From assembly GCA_028565635.1 (NCBI GenBank), contig JAOXYB010024346.1:2817-16239 (forward strand): a DNA stretch of 13,423 bases. Reading direction: 5' to 3'. The DNA is from Phoronis ovalis. Its lineage: Eukaryota; Phoronida; Phoronidae. This document shows, piece by piece, positions 8,001-13,423 of the stretch (its first letter is position 1; each line of letters opens with the position of its first letter). The translations under genes and the position numbers were made by a program. Below the pieces are notes generated by a model, which was not told the origin of the DNA, did not search any database, and saw nothing but the letters and a program-made list of their open reading frames with translations.

Positions 8001-8891
8001 CTCTGACTTGTACTTAACACCCTATCTAGCACGTTGTCACTTCTCTGATTGTTCAGAAATAAAAAGTGCTCATCTGAATTTTTTCACGGCAATTTCAAGA
8101 AATACGACTAATTATCATTATGGAAAATAAAAGTGTAAAAACTACATAGCATACACCTTAGGTTACACATCCCTGTTACATATCTTTGACAGAAGGGTTA
8201 CCGTACCAATCGTTTTATTATAATTCGCTAGCATAAATCTACAATAATACATACAATATATAAACCTAATGTAGATGTACATTTAAAAAATGAGAGCCCG
8301 AATAAAAGACATTGATATCCAACAAAATGATCAGTGTATCGGATATGAATATCGTCTCATATTCTATGTATAAAGTAACATCGAACAAAAGGTAGATGGT
8401 ACACACAGGTGCATGATGATCACTCAAGATAAATCATAATAACAGCATTGTTTTTTGTGTTCTTCTAGGGTTACCAAATTCCAAAAGGTTGGACAGTCAT
8501 ATACAGTATTCGTGAAACTCATGACGTCAGCGATGTCTTTCAAGACAAAATGTCTTTCAATCCCGATAGGTGGCGTGAAAATAATAACAACGAAGACCAA
8601 CAGCTCAACAGAAATCAAGAAACAAGTTCTAATATTAAAACGACACGCACAGTTAACAATTTAGCAAATAAATACAACTACCTCCCTTTTGGAAGAGGTC
8701 GCAGAATTTGTGTTGGCAAAGATTACGCAACATTGTTTTTCAAAATTCTAACAATAGAACTCGTGCGAAATTGCGAATGGACATTGAAGAACCCTAATCC
8801 TTCATTTGCCAGACTACCTGCCCTTCACCCACAAGACGGGTTACCTGTCACATTTCGCAGACGCTTAAAGCTGAATAAACGGGAGGAATAA
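4527..8891 (+). CDS. CYP26: Cytochrome P450 family 26 (retinoic acid hydroxylase), three exons, 5' partial
   Basis: Joining 4527-5027, 5294-5698 and 8469-8891 gives 442 codons plus a stop with no frame break. Family members use haem iron, O2 and electrons from P450 reductase at the ER to oxidise all-trans retinoic acid to inactive polar products. In order the fragment shows the CYP26 B-region (KREKYGHVYKTHILGNPTIR, then WPANIR near residue 48), an altered I-helix motif VGHES (residues 219-223), the K-helix ExxR as ELLR (280-283), PPVGGGYR, GYQIPKGW, THDV, FNPDRW, and the haem loop FGRGRRICVG with ligand Cys383. All of these match CYP26 rather than other P450 clans. Family members are about 500 residues, so about 55-60 N-terminal residues (membrane anchor and proline hinge) are missing. 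No exon encoding a PPGxxG hinge is visible in 1-4526. All junctions are canonical and in phase 0, so the gene looks functional. Family assignment is very firm; the subfamily (A, B or C) cannot be assigned and may not apply outside vertebrates. Confidence 0.95.
5028..5293 (+). other. CYP26: CYP26 intron, 266 nt, phase 0
   Basis: Begins GTAAGA and ends TTAAACAG, splitting codons Lys and Ala cleanly. It is AT-rich. An open frame running through its last 78 bases is only the read-through of the next exon. Nothing else is seen in it. Confidence 0.9.
5294..5698 (+). CDS. CYP26: CYP26 exon (G to K-helix), 135 codons
   Basis: The acceptor is TCTTAAACAG ending at 5293 and the donor is TTACAG|GTAACT at 5698/5699; the exon is 405 nt with phase 0 ends. 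It starts ALEARNIIREKI, matching the ARNLI segment of vertebrate CYP26 directly after the F-G region, which confirms the join to the preceding exon. It contains the oxygen-activation helix at residues 49-62 (LLVGHESLASGATG; VGHES codons 5447-5461) and the ExxR charge-pair residues Glu (5630-5632) and Arg (5639-5641), followed by PPVGGGYR. The I-helix departs from the usual (A/G)Gx(D/E)T(T/S): Val replaces the small first residue, Ser the conserved Thr and Leu the next Thr/Ser. Confidence 0.95.
6679..6692. promoter_or_regulatory. Everted pair of AGTTCA half-sites, 2-bp spacer
   Basis: TGAACTTCAGTTCA is two perfect AGTTCA nuclear-receptor half-sites in everted orientation inside the CYP26 intron. 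An ER2 arrangement is not a classical RAR/RXR site, so this may be chance. Confidence 0.25.
6744..6763 (+). repeat. Tandem duplication of GCAAAAGCTT
   Basis: Two exact adjacent copies of the 10-mer in the CYP26 intron. Each contains the palindrome AAGCTT. Confidence 0.7.
7672..7924. repeat. Degenerate tandem repeat of about 92 bp, about 2.7 copies
   Basis: Copy 1 (7741-7832) and copy 2 (7833-7924) both open with ACATGT and share, in order, GACAGA, GCTAA, TCCG and TCATGACA. The 3' part of a further copy lies at about 7672-7740 (TTCACGACAGATCAGA, then ATACCTAA, matching the end of copy 2). Identity is roughly 70% by eye. It is an old minisatellite-like duplication within the CYP26 intron; no coding potential is seen. 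Confidence 0.6.
7936..7949 (+). repeat. Short TG microsatellite
   Basis: A run of about six GT/TG dinucleotides directly follows the 92-bp repeats. Confidence 0.6.
8469..8891 (+). CDS. CYP26: CYP26 last exon (meander, haem-binding loop, C-terminus), 140 codons and stop
   Basis: The acceptor is TGTTCTTCTAG ending at 8468; the exon opens with GYQIPKGWTVIYSIRETHDV, which continues TFELQ of the previous exon exactly as in other CYP26 proteins. The haem-ligand Cys is TGT 8709-8711 within PFGRGRRICVGKDYA. The stop TAA is 8889-8891. Between FNPDRW and YLPFG is an Asn/Gln/Thr-rich stretch of about 36 residues (codons 8571-8681), about 24 longer than in vertebrate CYP26A1, probably a surface loop. 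The tail after the conserved LP.L.P.DGLPVTF ends in basic and acidic residues. Confidence 0.95.
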   Translation, partial: GYQIPKGWTVIYSIRETHDVSDVFQDKMSFNPDRWRENNNNEDQQLNRNQETSSNIKTTRTVNNLANKYNYLPFGRGRRICVGKDYATLFFKILTIELVRNCEWTLKNPNPSFARLPALHPQDGLPVTFRRRLKLNKREE

Positions 8892-8892
8892 A
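8887..8892 (+). promoter_or_regulatory. AATAAA polyadenylation signal overlapping the CYP26 stop codon
   Basis: AATAAA shares TAA with the stop codon (8889-8891). A TTATTTA-rich, U/GU-rich stretch follows at about 8910-8980, as expected for a downstream element. No other AATAAA lies before 9638, so either the 3' UTR is only about 20-30 nt or it extends to about 9660. Two TTATTTA words (near 8911 and 8921) would be AU-rich elements in the longer form. Confidence 0.45.
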
Positions 8893-9799
8893 CACATTTT
8901 AAAACAGAGAGTTATTTAACTTATTTATGCGTATCATGTTTTTAAATTGTAATTGCTGTAAAACTTTTATGTGTATTGTTTAGAAGCGAAACTCTGAACA
9001 AGCTCGTAACACATTTGATTCTGCCATGTTTTTGTCTGAATATATCCCTATAGTTGGTAAGCATCTATTAAGCTATATTCAAAAGCCTGTAAAACAACTG
9101 TTATAACGGATTGTTTCTCTTTTTGCACTCGAGGGAAAGGCGGGAATGATTCTTCCAAATATGGGTGATGGGTTTGAATCAATTCTTGTACATCCTGTAG
9201 AATTTCAAATGATGTAAACTCTGTAATATATTGTTAGAGTTTGTTTAAAACATAATTTATGGTGGACCAATGGAGATCTTATATCAAGCTATGCTATTTT
9301 GATCCGAATGGAAGCCCTATTTAATTAAGAAAATACGATTCAGTGGGGCTCTTATTATAATTAACGACAAGCTAGATAGCAACTCAAGAGGCGTTTATTC
9401 AAGGGGGCTTGCATTCGGATAAATTCAGTACATCTGTTTTTGAAGGGTAAGACACGTTCGGTTTTAAATTCATGACAACTATATTGTGCAAATTTAAAAG
9501 CAACATGTTGTGTCTATATTTTTGACATCTTTTTTTTGTGATAAAATTAATGACTATGAACTTGAAACTGGACGAAATCTGGCAAAATTGGCACGAGTAA
9601 AAAAAAATTGAGGAGCAAATTTAAATGTCATTGACCTAATAAAAGTCAAAGATGTTTTACGCCAGATCAGTGTATGAAATAGTTTGCGTTGAATTAAGCT
9701 GCCAAATTTGTTCCTCCGGTTAAGTTCTGCCTGTTGTTTACAAACCTGCTATGCATGGCATGGCTTTAACAAACTATGGCAAAAGTATTATTTTGTTAC
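8893..9799. other. Intergenic or CYP26 3' region, no gene seen
   Basis: AT-rich sequence with no ORF of note on either strand. It contains two TTATTTA words just after the CYP26 stop, poly-A runs near 9600 and the distal AATAAA. No RNA gene or mobile element is recognised. Confidence 0.6.
9638..9643 (+). promoter_or_regulatory. Alternative distal AATAAA downstream of CYP26
   Basis: This is the next AATAAA on the + strand after the one in the stop codon, about 750 nt downstream. It sits in the loop of a small inverted repeat (TTGAC at 9631-9635, GTCAA at 9645-9649). Whether it is used is unknown. Confidence 0.25.
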
Positions 9800-9800
9800 A

Positions 9801-9817
9801 CGCATGCGCAGATGGCG
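9801..9817 (+). promoter_or_regulatory. Candidate housekeeping-type promoter: NRF1-like then YY1-like motif
   Basis: CGCATGCGCA (9801-9810) is the palindromic core of the NRF1 site. The overlapping AGATGGCG (9810-9817) fits the YY1 core often found at animal transcription starts. Both are CpG-bearing words in AT-rich DNA, and an ORF with a good start context begins 59 nt further on. No TATA box is claimed. Confidence 0.4.
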
Positions 9818-9875
9818 ATTTTTTATAATTGTACGATTTATTGTATAGGAAAATTATGTTTTTCGGATTGCAGCA

Positions 9876-10061
9876 ATGGTTTCAGAATTACCTAACTTAC
9901 CTCAAGTTTCTTTACTTCGTGTATTGAAACACAATTGTGGCCGTAACAGCGAAGATTTAGCTGTTTTATGTGTTGCAAAATTAAAAATCGTGCCGATCAA
10001 TTGTTTTCGGGTGCTTAGGAAACCATCGCTGTTGTCTATATTTAATTTGCAGAATTCATAA
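9876..10061 (+). CDS. Hypothetical small ORF, 61 codons, or first exon of an unrecognised gene
   Basis: The ATG at 9876 has G at -3 and G at +4, a good initiation context, and lies 59 nt after the NRF1/YY1-like motifs. It encodes MVSELPNLPQVSLLRVLKHN and continues with GRNSEDLAVLCVAKLKI, a composition more protein-like than the AT-rich noise frames nearby. I do not recognise a family and see no signal peptide. A 28-codon upstream frame (9812-9895) starts at the ATG of the YY1-like word and overlaps it. A splice-acceptor-like TTGCAG just before the ATG would instead make this an internal exon; no good GTRAGT donor is visible inside. An AATAAA at 10281 could end a one-exon transcript. It may still be chance. 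Confidence 0.3.
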   Translation: MVSELPNLPQVSLLRVLKHNCGRNSEDLAVLCVAKLKIVPINCFRVLRKPSLLSIFNLQNS

Positions 10062-10280
10062 TTTATTAAATGTTTGTATGCAATATGACTTCGTATTATA
10101 GAGATTTATTTTCAAGTCCCTTGATATTCATCTATGGGCACATTGTTAACTTTCTTTGCGTCTCTGCTGCTAACTGTCTTTTTTACTTGTATCTATATTT
10201 TAACCTACTAACAAAGAGACGATAAGAAAAAGGTATTTAAAATTTATGTATTTAAGATGTGTATTTATTGCTCTTTTTTA

Positions 10281-10286
10281 AATAAA
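10281..10286 (+). promoter_or_regulatory. AATAAA, possible end of the 9876 transcript
   Basis: AATAAA lies 220 nt after the stop of the small ORF, followed within about 30 nt by a T-rich stretch. It is usable only if that ORF is really transcribed. Confidence 0.25.
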
Positions 10287-10630
10287 CACGATTTTTAAGG
10301 ATGCGCACTTTTTTGTCATTCATTCACTGCACAAAGGTTGCACTGACACGATTTCACAGTTACCACTTACGACAACTGTGCACTTATAACAACTGAATAC
10401 ATCCATTCGTAGACTTCTTACCGAATAGGTTTTATAAAATTACTGCAGTAAGCAACTAAACGAGAGCTCCTGTTTAACATGTACTCTGCAAGATTAACAT
10501 TTAAACAGGTTTTAACCTTTGATCACATGGAAGAAAAGGAAAAATCAAAAATTTTCTTTTTATGTATTAAAATATTTGTATTATTTGTTATCTAGTTCAA
10601 TTAATAACAAAGTCCAATTGTTTATATACT
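10287..10630. other. AT-rich intergenic stretch, nothing recognised
   Basis: No ORF, RNA gene, repeat or mobile element ends were seen on either strand. Confidence 0.5.
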
Positions 10631-10632
10631 AT

Positions 10633-10739
10633 CGCTCTACACTCCATGAACGCTGCCAGACAGATTGAGGTTAAACAATAGAGCGTTGCATTTCCTGGCA
10701 ATATTTCCTAACCGCAGCTAATTGCGCTACCTATGCGGT
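10633..10739. other. Two successive inverted repeats at the left of a GC-richer island
   Basis: CGCTCTA (10633-10639) pairs with TAGAGCG (10679-10685), and ACCGCA (10711-10716) with TGCGGT (10734-10739; extended to CTA(A)CCGCA/TGCGGTAG with one bulge). An ACA trinucleotide follows at about 10744. The hairpin-spacer-hairpin-ACA order recalls H/ACA small RNAs, but the second hairpin is too small and no H box (ANANNA) fits between them, so this is only noted. Confidence 0.25.
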
Positions 10740-10889
10740 AGAAACATCCAGCTAACTGACCCTTTAACGGCAGCAGAAACTTTACTATGTGGCTCAGAAG
10801 ATCCAAAGGTGGGTTATCGTCTTTTTAGTCCAGGAAAGGGGCGAGTTTTGGAGGTGCGGCTGCATGAGCCTCCCATAAGCTACATTTGA
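10722..10889 (+). other. Unexplained open frame of 55 codons without ATG
   Basis: From TTG at 10722 to TGA at 10887-10889 the frame is open and reads non-randomly: LTDPLTAAETLLCGSEDPKV, then GYRLFSPGKGRVLEVRLHEP. The sequence is richer in GC than its surroundings. There is no ATG and no convincing acceptor, so it could be part of an unannotated exon, a decayed coding fragment, or a mobile-element remnant. I do not recognise the peptide. Confidence 0.2.
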
Positions 10890-11352
10890 AAGTGACACCC
10901 CGTGGTGCCTGTGATAAACTGTTTGATCCAGACGCATTCTGTTTGTTGCATCTGAGATTTAATTAAATAAAAAAGTAGCCTTGCATCGTTAAATTAATTT
11001 TAAACAATGAATATAAATTTATTCTTCAAATACATCTGAAAATGCATAAATCCCTTCCCCTAAGTGTACTTTCATAATATCCGTCTCGTTGTTTATGCTA
11101 TTATAACAGACGTTGCAATACCAAATGAACAGTCTGGAATTCAGTTGTAACCACAAACTGGTAACGGTAGCCAAAAACGTGATTATTTTTAGCAATCTGC
11201 ATGAACTGTTGACACCAAGTCCGCTTTCAAGGTGAGACGAGTAATAAGGCGACACGCCACGCTTCATCCGTAACGGTTGCCACGGAAACATAAGGTACAT
11301 GTTCTGTATTTAAAAAAAACACCTTTGTTTTGTTTTCTAGTTATTTATAGTT
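10890..11352. other. Intergenic stretch with an X-box-like motif and a minus-strand chance ORF
   Basis: This holds an ATG-initiated 93-codon minus-strand frame (11019-11300) with a hydrophobic middle and no known relative, and the paired GTAACGGT[A/T]GCCA words. No splice or promoter structure ties them to a gene. Confidence 0.4.
11276..11289. promoter_or_regulatory. RFX X-box-like imperfect palindrome
   Basis: GTTGCCACGGAAAC fits GTNRCC-N2-RGYAAC with one mismatch. RFX factors bind such X-boxes, often near cilia genes, but no promoter is recognised here. Confidence 0.3.
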
Positions 11353-11382
11353 ACATTTTATAATGAAAACATTATAAAATGT
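11353..11382. repeat. Perfect inverted repeat, 13-bp arms, 4-nt loop
   Basis: ACATTTTATAATG (11353-11365) and CATTATAAAATGT (11370-11382) are exact reverse complements around AAAA. It lies between the right-hand genes and would form a stable hairpin or cruciform. No flanking target duplication was seen. Confidence 0.75.
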
Positions 11383-11421
11383 TATTAAAAAATATTTGCT
11401 TTGTGAATGAATTCTTATCAG

Positions 11422-11549
11422 CATTCGTTACCACAGTAATGGATGTTATGTGGTCAAGTCAGTTCACAATTTGCTGTCATCTCACCTTACATTTGCCCTG
11501 CTATCCAGTGCTTACGTCACACAACTCGTAGGAGGATGGACATATCTAG
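11422..11549 (+). CDS. Weak candidate internal exon of an unrecognised + strand gene
   Basis: The acceptor-like TTCTTATCAG ends at 11421, the donor-like CTAG|GTGAGA is at 11549/11550, and the 128-nt interval is open in one frame, reading SVHNLLSSHLTFALLSSAYV (a membrane-like segment) and then TQLVGGWTYL. A possible terminal exon at 11698-11732 (after CTGACAG) would join in frame and stop at 11730-11732, converging on the minus-strand gene. No upstream partner exon can be named, and the region may be non-coding. Confidence 0.2.
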
Positions 11550-11656
11550 GTGAGAAACCAGAGTATATTCTGGATGTCAGGGTTTATATACATCCGTTAT
11601 TTAATATATTTCAACACAAAAAAATGGCCTTATTTTTTGTTGCTGTTTTTGGCCTG

Positions 11657-11662
11657 TTTATT
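11657..11662 (-). promoter_or_regulatory. AATAAA polyadenylation signal of the minus-strand gene
   Basis: TTTATT on the + strand reads AATAAA on the minus strand, 127 nt past the stop codon, a normal distance. It would give a 3' UTR of about 140-150 nt. Confidence 0.5.
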
Positions 11663-11788
11663 GCATTGGCTTAGCTCACACTGCAGTGTTCTGACAGTTG
11701 ACTTTACAATGCATAACAGAATGATCAATTAAAAAAAATGCAGTTATACAAAATTCACCCAGTATCAAACTGAACATGAAATCTCATT

Positions 11789-12567
11789 TCAGTTAGCAGA
11801 TTTCTTCCCTTTTTTCAGTCTCTTTCTTTTTGCGTGCTGGACATTTGCATTTTGTTTCCATTTCTCAATCTGTTTACGATTTGATAGTGTTTTGGTAAAT
11901 GAAGGTAGAAGAACAGCAGTTATATCCTTTGATAATAATGATACAACCTCTTTTGAAAAGCCACGTGCTTCCAATTCACATTTGTCTAGATCAGCCTTTG
12001 CCACTTTAGTGCACTTAAAAATTTTACTCTTTTCTTTCCTTGATAAGCGAAGTAAACACTCACATATTTCAATTTCATTATTTTGCAAAACTGATCTCTC
12101 AAATTCTTCCACCTTTTCTTTCTCCTGTTTAGCATTCGAAAATAATTTCCTAACTGTACAGTGTAGCCTCTTTGAATCTTTGCTTTCACAACGAAATTTA
12201 GTACTTGGCTTTGCACGCATTGTGGACAACAGGCCTATAAGCTGTTTACGCCCAACCTTGCTAAGTACTCCTTTATTTTTGGCACATTTCACTAACTTTT
12301 TGCATTGTTTTAAAACAAGCATCAAACTTTTATTTAGTCCAGTTTTCTTCGTAGACTTATACAGCACTGAAAGTATAGTATACAGCAGACTGGAATTAAA
12401 GTTATTATCCTTTATTTGGTTCTTTAAGATCACAAATGGTAAATACCTTCTCACTACAATATGTTTCTTCTGATGGTAAAGAAAATCTTCTATTTTGTAA
12501 CAGGTTTGTTCTTGATTATTGTCTTTCTTGCGATTTTGTAATAAAAAGTCTTCTCGACTGACGACAA
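11789..12567 (-). CDS. Last exon of the minus-strand gene (Lys-rich)
   Basis: The acceptor is CATTTTTTTTCAG ending at 12568, with a clear polypyrimidine tract. The frame then stays open for 258 codons to TGA at 11791-11789, the longest open frame in the window. The + strand frame opposite (11892-12473) is its shadow. Confidence 0.8.
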
Positions 12568-13232
12568 CTGAAAAAAAATGAAGACAGTTAAAATACTACA
12601 AGCCTCATAAGGGCATAAACTAGAGACATTTTAAACAAAGTTATAAAAAACTTTCAAATCTGCCAGCTTCAGTAAATGATAAATATTTCACAGGTATGTC
12701 TTGAAAACAGGGCACTTTGCTTGCTATCATCAGAGTTAATCAATTCCAGCTTTTTAGGTCACAACAACTGACATATTTCCTACTTCGGTTGACATCCCAG
12801 CTTACCTCCTATATCCTGTTCACGGCCTAATACACCATTCATTTCAGTCTCGTTCAAGTCATTCATTTCCCTAGTGCTTTCTCTAATGCTGCTCTCTCTA
12901 TCCGACATACTGCATTCAGAATCCATCAGATGAGAGTGTCCAGAGTCTGACGATATATTATTTTTAGATATATTCTTTGCACACTTCTGCTTTGTCAAGC
13001 AAATACTTTCTGTTGCATGGTTCACATGACCTTTGTCACCGGATGGACTTTTTAGGTACTTATAACCAGAACAGTCCAAGATGGAATCTGATACATTAAA
13101 TTCACTTCCTAGCAATGAAGGTTCTAACTCACTGGGATCATAGTGGCTGATACTGGAATTTGCTTCATTACCCGTATTTTGGGAACTCAACCATGTTGTT
13201 ATGTTGTCAGGAAGTATCGTGGTACAACGCAG
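11789..13232 (-). CDS. Unrecognised Lys-rich protein, last two exons (401 residues), 5' partial
   Basis: Exons 13232-12806 and 12567-11789 join in frame with a codon split 1+2 across a 238-nt intron. The first part (about 142 residues) is rich in Ser, Asn, Asp and Glu and probably disordered. The second (258 residues) is Lys-rich and mostly helical in appearance, opening VVVSREDFLLQNRKK and ending with the basic tail HAKRKRLKKGKKSAN, a nuclear-localisation-like signal. Lys/Cys-containing helical stretches (LKQCKKLVKCAKNKG) fall in its middle. No enzymatic or DNA-binding motif is recognised; a nuclear or nucleolar role is only inferred from charge. No start Met precedes the first exon, so the N-terminus lies further right. 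Existence as a gene is well supported by ORF length and splice sites; identity is unknown. Confidence 0.75.
12568..12805 (-). other. Intron of the minus-strand gene, 238 nt, phase 1
   Basis: On the minus strand it begins GTAAGC and ends TTTTTTTTCAG. Its removal keeps the frame (split codon GTT, Val). Confidence 0.75.
12806..13232 (-). CDS. Internal exon of the minus-strand gene (Ser/Asn-rich)
   Basis: On the minus strand the acceptor GTATTTACAG ends at 13233 and the donor GGAG|GTAAGC is at 12806/12805. It runs 427 nt, phase 0 at its start and phase 1 at its end. It begins LRCTTILPDNITTWLSSQNT and carries repeated Ser/Asp/Glu clusters. The frame extends a few codons past the acceptor only to a GTG, supporting a splice site rather than a translation start. 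Confidence 0.7.
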
Positions 13233-13423
13233 CTGTAAATACACATCACGTCAATGAAAGATAAAACATGTCAACTAATAAACAAACTTCATTTAAATCA
13301 TATATTACGCTTAGTTTCTCCGTTTCAAGAAATGTTGTTCAGACTACACGATATGAATACTGTGAAACCTCAAGGCGAGCACTGTTATATTGCAAACTGG
13401 CTGCACATAAAATCACCTGTGCA
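13233..13423 (-). other. Intron of the minus-strand gene, possibly with the edge of a further exon
   Basis: Directly upstream of the exon acceptor at 13233 the sequence is AT-rich intron. At the window edge a minus-strand frame reads AQVILCAASLQYNSARLE before a possible GAG|GTTTCA donor near 13384, and it is in the phase the next exon needs. The donor is weak, so this exon edge is only a suggestion. Confidence 0.3.

Larger units (their letters stand above)
5699..8468 (+). other. CYP26: CYP26 intron, 2770 nt, phase 0
   Basis: Begins GTAACT and ends TTCTTCTAG. It separates the K-helix exon from the haem-loop exon. No ORF in it resembles a known protein, and those present are short and AT-rich. 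It holds an everted AGTTCA pair (6679-6692), a doubled 10-mer (6744-6763), a degenerate tandem repeat of about 92 bp (about 7672-7924) and a short TG run near 7938. No transposon ends or RNA genes are recognised. Confidence 0.85.

Noticed and set aside
8524-8534. Perfect CRE word TGACGTCA
   Set aside because: It lies within conserved CYP26 codons (His-Asp-Val-Ser), so protein coding explains it.
11019-11300. 93-codon minus-strand ORF with hydrophobic middle
   Set aside because: ATG-initiated, but no promoter, splice or family evidence. Kept only as a note in the intergenic entry.
11892-12473. 193-codon + strand ORF
   Set aside because: It lies opposite the Lys-rich minus-strand exon, whose splice sites and partner exon make it the real gene; Ser/Phe/Leu-rich content is the antisense of Lys/Glu codons.
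1-13423. CRISPR array, bacterial operon, integrated virus or intact transposon
   Set aside because: No regularly spaced repeats, ribosome binding sites, reverse transcriptase, transposase or integrase motifs, or paired long terminal repeats were seen.

Overview
The window reads as AT-rich animal nuclear DNA (roughly 35% GC by eye). It has spliced genes with canonical GT/AG junctions, long ORF-poor non-coding stretches and no bacterial gene organisation. The one securely identified gene is a cytochrome P450 of the CYP26 (retinoic acid hydroxylase) family, known only from animals. AT-richness, CYP26 and a textbook DR5 retinoic acid response element next to it fit an invertebrate chordate such as an ascidian, but the sequence alone does not fix the species.

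Layout. Bases 1-4526 hold no convincing exon and probably represent the first intron and/or 5' region of the P450. They contain several regulatory-looking sites, above all a perfect DR5 element at 3464-3480 flanked by an octamer and a forkhead site. Three CYP26 exons follow on the + strand (4527-5027, 5294-5698, 8469-8891), all joined in phase 0. They give 442 codons from the B-region to the stop; only the N-terminal membrane anchor exon, about 55-60 residues, is missing and probably lies left of the window. A 2.77-kb intron between the last two exons contains a degenerate tandem repeat of about 92 bp. A polyadenylation signal overlaps the CYP26 stop codon.

Bases 8892-11788 are mostly intergenic. 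They hold a possible small transcription unit near 9800 (NRF1-like and YY1-like motifs, then a 61-codon ORF), a GC-richer island at about 10630-10930 with an unexplained open frame and two hairpins, an X-box-like motif, a perfect 13-bp inverted repeat, and a weak candidate exon at 11422-11549.

The right end carries the last two exons of a minus-strand gene (13232-12806 and 12567-11789, joined in frame across a 238-nt intron). They encode the final 401 residues of a protein I do not recognise: a Ser/Asn/acidic, probably disordered part, then a Lys-rich helical part ending in a nuclear-localisation-like tail.

Biological reading (inference): CYP26 clears retinoic acid, and a DR5 element beside it would make the gene inducible by its own substrate, the negative feedback known for vertebrate CYP26A1. 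The minus-strand gene appears unrelated.
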